DNA of 64,000 bases from Terfezia claveryi (Eukaryota; Ascomycota; Pezizomycetes; Pezizales; Pezizaceae), in the NCBI GenBank assembly GCA_015179025.1, contig WHUX01000002.1, positions 868,001 to 932,000 on the forward strand, read 5' to 3'. Under the pieces are notes generated by a model. It did no database searches, was not told the DNA's origin, and saw nothing but the letters and a program-made list of their open reading frames with translations. Each line of letters opens with the position of its first letter. Position 1 is the first letter of the stretch. Below are positions 38,319 to 48,950 of this stretch, piece after piece. Made by a program: the position numbers and the translations under genes.

Positions 38319-39273
38319 TCATAGGTCGCATCCAAGCTGCCAATAAAAAAGTGTTTAGAATGAAAAACCCATGCCCATTGTCTTTACTTATCCATACCTG
38401 TTTGCAGGCATATCGGATACTTACCACCGCCTGCTTTATTGTCAAATTCTGCTGAATGGTGGTGCTCGAACCCCAATAAGAATTATAACCCTTATTTATC
38501 GTGAATGGCGAGCCAGTGGTTTTCCAGCGCAATTTCACATTGAAGTCTTTAGTCTCAAGGTGATAAAGGCACTCGAATGAGGATATCATAACCGTCGACT
38601 TAAAGTCAAGTTCAGGGCACTTGGTGAAGAAGTAGGGATTTGTTGGGTGTTCACTTCTGCAGTCCCCCGGCGCGTAGGATTGGGTTATGCCCAAGACAAA
38701 TCTGCCTGTGGGACGAACCAAAGAGGGCCTTTCAGGTGATGCTATTATCTCTGAGGGGCGTATATTTGTCGTAGCTGAAGATGTTTGTTTAACATCTGTG
38801 GTATAAATTGGTGATTCTAGACGACTTGTGAGCCACATAGCACAGTGTACTTAGATCAATTCCCGTCAGGGTGTGGGATGGGAGCTAAGCCTTTTCTCGA
38901 CGTCTTCCTTAACTTCTTTATGCCGTTTATATAGCTTGATCACGCCCGCAATGGAGGCAGAAAGCGCTACACCCGGTTTTAATCCACCTCTATATGTAAG
39001 CAACATCAGCGCCTTGCAACTGTGGGGGTTCCAAGTGGGATATCCCATCTACTTCATATATTAGAACTTGAATAGAACAAGGCCTCCCTTTCGCGGCCTA
39101 TTCCTGCATTGACATCTTCTCGTATTTGACAATCTCTGGAGGTTCGGGAAATTGACTACATATGAGAAGAGATAATTCGGGTGGTTCGGTTCAGTAGGCT
39201 GCAGCCAGGTTTTGACTTGAGATTGATAACTCTGAGGGTGGCTGGGTAGTCCTATGGACCAATAATCGTGCAT
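38319..39273 (-). CDS. possible second membrane/secreted protein gene, model incomplete or decayed
   Basis: Best supported part: an open frame from ATG 38838 (starting MWLTSRLESPIYTTD) spliced at 38424..38337 (GTAAGT, branch CTAAAC, acceptor GGCAG) to a short end at 38319. It contains a Cys-bearing ectodomain-like stretch (GDCRSEHPTNPYFFTKC, then SFECLYHLETKDFNVKLRW). Upstream on the same strand are a short hydrophobic segment (PGVALSASIAGVIKLY, about 38980) and an N-terminal-like piece from ATG 39273. Their frames do not join cleanly. The layout echoes the neighbouring membrane protein gene. It could be a paralogue, a multi-exon gene I cannot resolve, or a decaying copy. Confidence 0.3.
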
Positions 39274-40730
39274 CTCTAGCTGCTGACGGGGGCTGTTACC
39301 GAGTTCCCTCGACTGGTCTTTCGACCAGACGTTAGGGTTGTTCCGTTGACAGAAGGAGTGTACTGTCTGCTAAGTATCCTAGGCTATTTATCCAGTCTGC
39401 ACATAATATAAAAATTATTAAATAAGGCAGAAGTAAAGATAATAATGGAGTCCACCGAACCAGTGACTTTATAATGAAAGGCTCACTAATGATAGGCTCA
39501 CTAATGAGCGCTACAATCATGTGGCTTGTCTCACTGGATATTACAGCACGCCAGACACCTCCCATGATCTCCGCTGGCAATAAACCTTCAGAATATCCAC
39601 ATGTCCATTCAAAGATCTGCTCCTGTCCTCTATGGAGATATTCTTATATGGATGAAAGCCTTATGCTTGTATGTCGCGAGTTAATTAATCAAGCCTTGCC
39701 TTTAAAGGCCGGAGCAGTGCAAAGAAGAGAAGACTCACATTTATTAAGAAAAGCAAATTTCATGAGATCTGTATTGTTAGCTTATCTTGATATGCATCAT
39801 GAAATAAACCCATGATATTGTGCTTCACCACAAACGTGTTGCGTTCAATACTCTCACACCTGGCCAGCTGCATCAGTCAAGAACATTTGAGTTTGGATAT
39901 ATTAGCGGAGATTAGACAGTTATTCCAATAAAGCTATTCAAAAAACACAAGACAGTCCTTTTCAAAGTGGGAGTTGGAAGTGAAAGTCGTTCATGAAAAA
40001 ACCTGGCTTCATTCTGATCATTGAGGTATAAATACAAGATGGAAAGGACTAAACGGGTAATTAGTGTATATATCTTCATTGTCTTTTGCAGTCAAGTAGT
40101 TAAATGAACGCACGCTCCAATGCAATATAAACGACATTAGTAAAAGGAAAAGGAAATAAGTAAAATAAGCAAGTAAAAATAATCAGCTCGATAATCAATA
40201 GATCCCAGAGCAAAAGAGCTACTGGTCAAGGCAGTAAATTCCCGCAATGGTTGAAAGCAGTAATTTCAGATCAGGACAATAACACAACCAAAAGAACTGA
40301 TATCCGCCAACAAAAACAGAGTGAAGAAAAGAAGAGCAACTGTAGCACAGAATAACAAAACCCCAATGGCAATCTTGAGCACTATCAATTCACAAAGAAT
40401 ACAGCCCGCGTTTATTTTATCAGTGTCGAGTGACCTGTTCGTGCCTTTTGCCCAGAATAAGACCTAAACCTTCCCCTTCTAAACAGAGCGCTGCACACAT
40501 CGCACATCCCTTTTCAAAATCGTAAAGTCGTCGCAATATCCAGCAGTCGAAATATGAATGGGGGGATGAATGCATTAGAGCTGAAGGAAAGTAAGAACAG
40601 CAGAGAAAAACAGATATGAAAAAACAATAGTTTATATTAAACAGGTTGAAGTGAAGAAACCGACTCGAATCCGAACGTTTATCAACCTAAGAGACCTAGC
40701 AAATTAGCACTCCCATCCAAGAAAGACATT
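39274..40730. other. non-coding interval
   Basis: Includes a 113-codon plus-strand ORF (39474..39815) with no recognisable feature, then A-rich sequence to 40720 that probably contains the casein kinase 3' UTR. Confidence 0.4.
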
Positions 40731-42358
40731 TCAATGACCAGACATACCGCAGCACAGGGCAGATGTGATCTTCTGCCATGTCGTCTTCTTAGGTTCTTGG
40801 TTCGGTGGCTTTTGGGGTAATTGCTGGTGCATTGCTTGGGAAGGCTGCATGCGGGTGGGGGGCAGGTTTGTTTGCGATTTCTGGAACTGGGCCTGTGTGC
40901 TGGCGGTGGGTGTTGAGACGCCCGGTTGTAGCCCCCCTGCTGTCCCGCTCGGTCGCTTCTGCGGCTGTGTGTTTGGAACGTTTGGCCTTTCGCGCTTCTT
41001 CCCCATCTGCATCGCTGGGGAGGGTGGCAGGGGCTGCGGGGCGTTTAAACGTTGGGCGGTGAGCTGGGCTTGCGATGGACCTCGGCTATTGGTGTTCTGA
41101 CCTCGATTATCGGCAGTCCCTGACACATGCTGCCCGGGGTGATGATACTGATTGGATGAAGGGTGCTTGGAAATAGCCTCCCACCCCTTGCCATTGTTGA
41201 GCTTCATCCAATCATATTCACCATCCTCTACCTCACCGAGATTCTTCAATGCCTGTGTGAAAAGATCGCGTAGGTAGTCGTAGTCGGGTGTATCCTCGAA
41301 GCCAAGGTTACGAACATATGTAAGATATTGGTTGAATTCATCTTGATCATATTAGTATGAGAGCTCATGATACAAGTCTTGGATGGGGAATATAGGATAC
41401 CGGGGAAGCCATCACAAAGCTCCTTAATCTGAGTTGTTTGTTTCTTCTCTCCGATCTTCTCATATTTCTGCTTATTGGTTGCAGCCTTCAGTCCTTGCCA
41501 TGGAAGGCCACCCCTCAGGAAATACATAAAAACATGCCCAAGGGCCTCCAAGTCATCTCTCCGGGATTGTTCACGTCCAAGATGGGTATTGATACTCATA
41601 TAACGGGCAGTTCCAGACAAACTCTTCCTTTCCCGGTATGGTATATGCTGCTTGGTCTTCGGATCTCGATACTGCTTGGCCATACCGAAGTCAACGACAT
41701 GGATGACATTTGCAGCCTTAGTTTGGGGCCTTCCGATGAGAAAATTGTCTGGTTTAATATCTCTGTATATCAAGTTCTTCTCATGGATGGTTTGCACCCG
41801 AGACAACTAGCTCAAAGCATTAGTTTCTCCTAGCGCATTGTTGTGGGATGTGTGGGAACTACCATCTGTTTAGCAACCATCACAACAGTCTTGATGCTGA
41901 ATCGTCGATTGCAGTGATCAAATAAGTCTTCCAAACTCGGCCCCAGAAGATCAATTACTAGAATATTGTGTAAACCCTCCTGACCAAAGTAGTAGACATT
42001 AGGTATTCCAGCTACGTCTTTCAAGTTAGTAAAGCTCCGTTCTAGAATTGACCGTGGCAGGAGACACTTACGGCATCCAACGAGAATCTTGTAAGTTCGG
42101 TATTCATCTCGCAGCTGTGGTGCGTCGCTTTTCCGCGGTTCCTGTACGGGGGGAGGACACGTCAATATGGTAGTCCAGTGTGACTACCGGACATAACAAT
42201 AACGCGAAAGACGCGAAAGGGATACGGACAAATTTAATGGCAACCTGCTGATTGTTCAAAAGATTTGTCCCCTCAAAAATCACACCGAAAGAACCTTCTC
42301 CAATCTTTTTTCCGACACGGTAATGAACACCCACGACATTCGAGGATGAAGACGACAT
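40731..42358 (-). CDS. casein kinase 1, Yck/CkiA type
   Basis: Membrane-associated Ser/Thr kinase of the CK1 family. Five exons, 42358..42230, 42141..42072, 42011..41863, 41806..41401 and 41341..40731, give 454 aa. Visible elements are the Gly loop ([14 protein letters not shown]), VAIK lysine, catalytic loop [15 protein letters not shown] in [11 protein letters not shown], and the CK1 signature [20 protein letters not shown]. After the kinase domain comes a Gln/Pro-rich tail. It ends [10 protein letters not shown]; the paired Cys fits C-terminal palmitoylation as in yeast Yck1/2. Exon 1 ends at KF with an unusual GTCCGT donor, required to keep [20 protein letters not shown] after CCG could be a last intron, changing only the final residues to LLG. 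Confidence 0.93.
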
Positions 42359-43893
42359 TTTCTTGTTCCTGTACAATATTCCAGGAGCAAATGCAGAATA
42401 TGTCGAATGATTTGTTTATCCCCAGATAGAAACAAATGTAGGACTGGGAGTTGTGGAAATTATTACGCTTCGCCTCCGTAATGGCCTCACCTGTGGTTGA
42501 CAATTAGAATAACTGACCTGACTGACAAAAGGATCCGAAGCTCAAAGTTAAACTCTCGCATCCGTTAGGTAGCTTTGAGGTACGCAAGAAGTCTTACCAA
42601 GAAATTATGTGGATGAAGAACTGTAACGGTTAGGTTAAAAAGGGGTAAAAGTATCTGTGGTAGAAGATATCGACGTGGTTGCCTCTGAAGACAGAAGGTT
42701 TTCGAGAGTTAAATTGGAGTAGAGGGCGACAGAGCGGTACGGTAACCCCGTTGGCCAAGTGAAGATGCACGAACTGATCCGGAATGCCTGAACGGAGCTG
42801 GGGCTCTAACCAACTACACACAACGTTTCAGCCAATAGCTAGCTGTTTGCTAACGGTAGGGGGTGGGACAGTTGATAGAGTGAAAGAGTGAGAGGGTAGA
42901 GAGTGAAAAAGGCTTTTGGGGTAACCCGCCGGAGCGTTGGAAGGTTGGAAGGTTGGGAGAGTCTCCTGTGATGGGGATTGTTGATGTTTGGGGTGAGGTA
43001 AGGAAAGAAGGATGGGAGACAAGAAAGGGAGCAAAAGCAAGTGGACAAGAGTTCTGTCGCCGGAGAAATTTCAAGGCCCGGGGGGGGGTGAATGGGCTGT
43101 GCTGTAAACAACGCGGCCGGGCGAGGCCTGGGACTTCAACTAACAAGCGCCCCGTCGTACTACGAAGGAGCGGTGGCACAACACACCCACATGCATCAAG
43201 AACAGAACACCACCAGATGAAGAAAAAAACCAGAAATTACAGTTGTGCAGGCGCAGGAGCTCAACGAGCTTGCTTCTTCAAATTGCTTCAGTTATGGATG
43301 GCTATGCTCTCAAGGCAAATTTGACAGAATCCATGCAGCAATGGGAAAACCCGGTGCTTTGTGCTTCAAGTTGCTCCCAGGATTACCTTGCCGAATGCTG
43401 TCTGATGTCGGGATGGATTTCAGGATTCTCTCATCGAGGACTTTGTGTTACGGTATGCAGGTATGCAAGAGTACCGGTATACGCAGTCCTGAGCTTCTGT
43501 TCATGAATTGCGGACAGCTACACGGAATACCTAAGTAGGCAGTAGGCGTTATGAAAACATGGTTCTATACCAGCACATGGGAAACAACAACCACTTAGTC
43601 TGGTTGCAGTAGGTACTTCGTTTCCACACTTAATTATCTTGCAACAATGAAAGGGAAAGTGCTTTGGACTTACTACTACTACCACTACTACTACAGGTTG
43701 GCACAAAGAACAAGTATCCAAAAACGGTCAATTCAGGCCTGGCGGTTGCTGATCACGGGTCCGACACTGCTTGGCATAGTAGCGCTAAGCTAGCAAAGCA
43801 CTTATACCCAGTAGACTGAGCTACTTTTCTTACCGTTCGCAAAACGCCCTAGGTAGACTAACGTAGACTAGGTTGCACTACCCCTCGCGACTA

Positions 43894-43922
43894 ACAGGGG
43901 GCCTAGTCTGGTACAGGGGGCC
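43894..43922 (+). repeat. TAGTCTGG micro-insertion with perfect 10-bp duplication
   Basis: ACAGGGGGCC at 43894..43903 and 43913..43922 flanks the 9-nt insert TAGTCTGGT. Confidence 0.85.
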
Positions 43923-43923
43923 C

Positions 43924-43949
43924 CTGTATTGATAGTCTGGCTGTATTGA
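43924..43949 (+). repeat. TAGTCTGG micro-insertion with perfect 9-bp duplication
   Basis: CTGTATTGA at 43924..43932 and 43941..43949 flanks the minimal 8-nt insert TAGTCTGG. Confidence 0.85.
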
Positions 43950-43983
43950 GTTTGACTACTCCAGTATGTACCAATCGGACTAC

Positions 43984-44034
43984 CCAAGTATAGTATTAGT
44001 CTGGTTGGCACAATACCCCCGCCAAGTATAGTAT
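43984..44034 (+). repeat. TAGTCTGG insertion (25 nt) with perfect 13-bp duplication
   Basis: CCAAGTATAGTAT at 43984..43996 is repeated at 44022..44034. The 25-nt insert begins TAGTCTGGTTGGCACAA and continues with eight further bases. Confidence 0.88.
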
Positions 44035-44183
44035 CCATGTCCTGTATACTCGATTAAGCTTAGTTCCGCCCGGCTCCCGCTCGTGGGTCAAGTGATTGTA
44101 ATTAGAAGTTCGAACATTACGATTTCAATGATACATGCCAGTAAAACCTTGTTATACAAATTAGGGATTTCGAATAATCATCG

Positions 44184-47100
44184 TCACGACATCTCAATGT
44201 CCTCATGCCCTTCCTCATTTTCAGCAGCAAGATCATCCTGTGCCGTGGTCTGGACCGCCACAACCCAGGCAGTGAGTTTGGCCTTACTGATATAATAATG
44301 GAGAATTTTGTTCTCATTCGTGAGATCCATAGAAAGAGCTGCCAACTCTGCGTCGTCGGCCTGAGCGAACCGCACTCGTAGTTGTCAAGGTTCTCGGAAT
44401 ATAATGATTGTTCCGGTGTAAGTATTCTAATAGCATGACGTCCTTCGAATAGGCCTAAGAGAACACACGTAAGTTGATGTATCCTACAGGCCTTACGGTC
44501 ATTCGGATGATACTAACCAGTCTGGAGACCCTTACTTATGGTCATGTAGAGATATGTGCTTCGGATTTCATCCTTGACATCTTCATCGGTCTTCTTCTTC
44601 GTTTCTAAGACCTTATTCCAACTAATGTGCGGTGAATTGAGGTCAGTAACTCCTGTTAATAACAATAGACCGCATATAAACTTACTCATTTTGAATGTAA
44701 CACCTCCGCCAGATTGACTGCTCTGCCAAGTTATACCTTTCGGTGGGTAATCCCGATTTGCCCAAGGCTACAAGAGCATGATAAAATTGTGGGAAATTTT
44801 CATCGGCTTCCATCAATGTCAATAAGTCTATTAGGAGCTCCGACTGGAGAATTTTCAGGTTGAAGAGTCGTTCTAAGGCTTGTTTGAACAATTTTCTTGT
44901 TTCCAATCGTTTGTCCACAGGCCTCCCCTTCTCCTTCATAGCAATATCCACCTCGGCTTCCTTATCTATTGCACCACGTACAAATGACTGTAAGTAATCG
45001 TAGACCAGCCCTTGTATCTCAATCAGCGTGAAAACTTCGTCCTGCCAATTCTGCATGTATTGTAAAGCCCCGAGGACTTGATTGTCTGGTAAGGCGGCAA
45101 GCTTACACAACTTCGCCACGCTCAATTCCACCTTTTTATTCCATAACCCATCCTCCTGGCTCAAAGCTACGCGAACAAGGGTTTCTCCGGCGCGATCGTA
45201 TTCTCCGAGAGAGGCATCGTGTATCCAGGCCAACTTGGCATACCTGTCAGAGGAGTGAAGGAATTTCGTAAGATATCCTTGGAATGTCTGAAATTCTTCC
45301 AACAGTTCCTGGAGCCTTCCGTTCTCGATTTGGTATTCGTAGAACTCAATCGCAAATGGTGCCTTAAACCGCTCTAAATACCCCTCCAGCCTCTTGACGC
45401 CATCAGTCCTCTTTTGGCTTATTACTAGTCGCTGATCATCGTTAAGATTATCGATAGGGGTAGTCTCAACTTGGATGAGCTCTGCTGACGCAAGTTCGAC
45501 GAGTGTCCTGAAATCTTGGTATCTTTCAGCAATAGCATAGGCTGCATCTGCTCGACCCAAACCGACAAGCGGCTTCACCCACCCCCCCCTCTGCTTCTCA
45601 TATCTTTCGCGGACATCACGAGCTCTGGCTTTCAATTCTTCATCAAGGTCAGACTGCTGCTCGTACCACCGTATCCTCTCAGTGAAGAGTCGGCATAAAA
45701 TTTCAGCGAGTTCTTCTATCTGTAGAGCAATTTTCTCAACTATATCTCTGCCTCTATCCAGGTTAGGACCCCATAGCCCCTGGATGAGATGGATTGAGTG
45801 CTCATGTTGCCCGTCAATGGCATGTAAAAGGTCTGGTGGAGATGTCCAGGGATCGGGAAAGCCTTGTGCGTTGATTAATATGCCCTTTTCGTCAATAAGG
45901 CCGTCAAAGCCATACAAACCAGCAGAGTTTAGGCGAAAGTCGAATGCAGCTTGTAGACCAGAGGTAACAATATCGTTTGCCTCAGCATCAGCTACTGCGA
46001 GCGCTGTCCGCTCCCGACGCCCACGTGTAGTCCTCTCCATCAAGGCAATCTTTGCACATTGGATGAGGCGTCCAACATCAGGTACGAACTTTTGAAACCA
46101 GACTCTGACGGCATCCGATACATCTGCATCACTTGGCTCCAGCATGTATTGGACAATCGTATTGGGAAGTATCTCACCGGCACCCTCTTCTCGAGTATTG
46201 CGCTCATCGTAGTTTATCCAAATCCCGCGCGCTGCTTCCAACTTCTCGGCATCTTGTAGTAACTGCCAACGTGTTGGTTCAGATAGAGGCCCATAAGTCA
46301 AGCGTAGATGTTCAGCAAGTCCGCGGAGTCTTTGTCCTCTCAGCTGAAGATGTCTCTCCATGGAAGGAAGCATTGGGGTAATGTATGCAGATGAAGTGGT
46401 TAATATCTCGTCACTGATCTGTAGCGCGGCGTTTTCAATTTCTTTCAGTGGAAATTGAACTTCTTTTCGACCAGCGAAGTTCAATGGATTCTGCCGTAGT
46501 CCATATTAGTAGTAACACAGAAGGGTTTTTAGAAAGCGGCAACATACCTGCCCAATGTGCCCGAAGAAAACTGCTTGCTCAATTTTGCTCTTTACCATCT
46601 CTTCCCTCGGCATGGCTCTCCCCCTCTGCCTTTTTTCTTCCGCATCAAAAGCCTCAACTCGTAATACACCCGCACCTCGTGCAATCAATACAACTCCAGG
46701 ATTCACAATTTTCTTATAAGCAATATCTTCCCCATTGTGACCAAAACTTCCCTCTGGCTGGAATGTCTCAAACAGTATATCCTCTCCACCACTACCAACG
46801 ATATCAACATTTGCATCTCCCCGGAAATCTACGACATCCTCATAAATCACCTTCCTCTCTTCTTCCTCTTCTTCCTGCAGTAATTGCCTATCAACATCCA
46901 TGTCATCTTCGGTAATGGTTCTCCGACCTTCATTGGGCTTGAGATTGGATAGAATGACCACTGCTCGTGTGAATACAATGAATGCCGTGTTTCTAGGTTT
47001 TGGTATGTAAATTCTTGGTCGCGAGTGACGAGAAGCCTCAATTGGCGTAGTATAGCAATTTATTGGATGGACCGTTTTGACATCACCTCGGCCACTTGGG

Positions 47101-48400
47101 GACGATTTTGCCTCCAAAAGTGCATAAAGTGAGTCATTTTCGTCAGGCCCAACATATCCAACCAAAATGAAGAGGTCAACATCTTGCTCCCCTGGATCGG
47201 TTCCATCGTTATCAGAGGTTGTTGCGATTGCCACATCCAACACGCAAAACTGCTCCCGATTTCGATGGACTGCTGTAGGTGCTGCCTTCTCCATAGCCCG
47301 TATCATGGTCTCCCGTAGGTCAACTTCCGGCTTCGTCTCGTAGACGCCACTTCTCTGCACATACCATATGGAAAGCCCGCCCCTTGCTGTAGCGACTACA
47401 ATTTCTCTTTCTCCCATTCGACCTACCCGACCAGCCCTCACAGCAACAAGGTCTCTTCGGTGGCTCCCGCCCCTCAACGCCCCGAGGATATTACCCATGA
47501 AGCTCGAATCTCGTAAGGGTGTGATCTGAATTCCCGGTCTTCCGGCTGCATCCCTCAGTGCCAAATGAGCTAAATGCCCCGAAGACAAACTCAGGATGAA
47601 CCCAGCAGGCTCAATGCTACAGATGGCAGTTACAGTCTCTCCAGGAGCCAAATGAACCTTGCCCTCTACCCCACGCCGTTTCGCAAAAAGACCCTCTGCA
47701 GCAGCCGAACCAACAGCCTCCCAGTACGCTATTCTCCCACTCATTGGCATTACAACCACCAGGCCAGGTTCCTCACTGTTAGCTGAAGGAGATACAAGTG
47801 TTCCAAGTGGAAAGGGCATATCCCGGTAATGATTTGGTAACTCGTCCTGGGGAAGCATAAAGAGATATGTGTGTGGTAAGCTATGAGTGTCGGTGTAGTT
47901 CCAAACCCAAGCACTGGCATCATTTAGGATGAGGGCATGTCGATGCCAGGGGTCCGCGACACCGATGACGGAACCTAGAAACTGAAAGTCAGAACCGTTA
48001 AATCGGATGCCATCTAGACCCATATAAATATATACCTGGGTTCTTCAGGCAATCTGGCAGGGCTGGCAGTAGTGATACTGCGTATTTTGTATTTTTTGTC
48101 TGTATATCCAAGGCAAGCAGGTCAGCGGTCGTCTCCCACAATTCAGTCAAGGACCATTCAACATACCCATACAACACTCTCGTCCTTCTTTTCCTTTACT
48201 TTCGGTCCATCATCTTCCTTCCTGGCCGCCTTTCTCGTCCGTGTTGGCACATTGTCCTCCCTCGCCTGCCTTCCTGCACTCGGTGCCACCGAATCCTCCT
48301 GTGCATGTCGGTGAGATTTAATAGACTCTTTCGGTAGAATTCTTCGCATTCGAGGCCGCGTCTTTGGTACATCAGTCGGGGGGAGATTCGGCGAGAACAT
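44184..48400 (-). CDS. NUP133: nucleoporin Nup133
   Basis: Scaffold nucleoporin of the Y (Nup84/Nup107-160) complex at the nuclear pore. Seven exons, 48400..48167, 48099..48036, 47974..46548, 46490..44686, 44621..44518, 44454..44440 and 44374..44184, total exactly 1,280 codons, the family size. After a basic N-terminal tail (MFSPNLPPTDVPKTRP) comes a beta-propeller-type region (..YAVSLLPALPD.., ALILNDASAWVWNYTDTH) to about residue 530. The alpha-helical Nup133/Nup155-type C-terminal region follows (GHIGQNPLNFAGRKEVQFPL at the exon 3/4 join, WVKPLVGLGRADAAYAIAER, HDASLGEYDRAGETLVRVAL). The C-terminal helix (AQADDAELAALSMDLTNEN) needs the last two introns. The 15-nt exon 6 is tentative but is the only solution I found that keeps frame. 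The next coding gene downstream is casein kinase 1, also on the minus strand. Confidence 0.9.
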
Positions 48401-48900
48401 CTTGATCCGCTGCCCGAAGGAAGGATGTTCTGGAGTTCGTGTTGTTTGCTGTTACCCGCTGGTAACGTTTGCAAAGTTACGTCTTGGCGCGTGGCTTTGC
48501 AAGCTTAGTAATCTGTACCTGTTCGTCACTACGTCGTAGTCTCTTCTAGTCTGGCCGGCACTATGTTCATCTATGTGACCCGGTTACCCTTAACTCCGCC
48601 ACCAGCACCTCTGAGCTCTAGCTGTCGCCCGCGTTCTAGCAATATATTAAATTAGCGGCCAATTCTACCAACACAGTTCAAGGCCGACGAAGTGGCTCTG
48701 ATCGAGGCTAAAAGGCCGAATGCAGCGAGATATCGAGATTGGGGGTTATCGGCGGGACTAGATAGTCACCAGGTAGTTACCGTAGACCTTAAATAAAGCT
48801 CACTAAAGCTTACTGGAGGTCATGGCAGCAACAAAAAAAATCACCATGATCTCAAGTTCCAACCAGTTATACAAGATCTCTAGTACTCCTAGGAAGAATT

Positions 48901-48950
48901 ATACATTATTAGTCTGGTTGGCACAAGCCCAACCAGACTAATACATTATT
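48901..48950. repeat. palindromic TAGTCTGG insertion with perfect 10-bp duplication
   Basis: ATACATTATT at 48901..48910 and 48941..48950 flanks a 30-nt insert. The insert starts AGTCTGGTTGGCACAA and ends CCAACCAGACTA, so its ends are inverted copies of the core around a 7-nt centre. Confidence 0.9.

Larger units (their letters stand above)
42359..44183. other. non-coding interval with insertion cluster
   Basis: About 1.8 kb between the casein kinase start and the Nup133 stop. Short ORFs only. A TAC-repeat microsatellite lies near 43670..43695 next to GGTTGGCACAAA. Three TAGTCTGG-family insertions are packed into 43894..44034. Confidence 0.5.

Noticed and set aside
43670..43695. TAC microsatellite as part of a TAGTCTGG element
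   Set aside because: It adjoins a partial core (GGTTGGCACAAA), but there is no duplicated flank, so the link may be chance.
43730..43800. tRNA-like stretch with GGGTCCGAC and TTGGCATAGTAGC
   Set aside because: The boxes are in the wrong order and no cloverleaf forms on either strand.
48036..48185. Alternative open frame through NUP133 intron 1 (reads YGYVEWSLTELWETTADLLA)
   Set aside because: It looks coding, but an in-frame TAA lies just upstream and it does not join exon 1. A GTATGT donor, GCTGAC branch and ATACAG acceptor give the expected family join.
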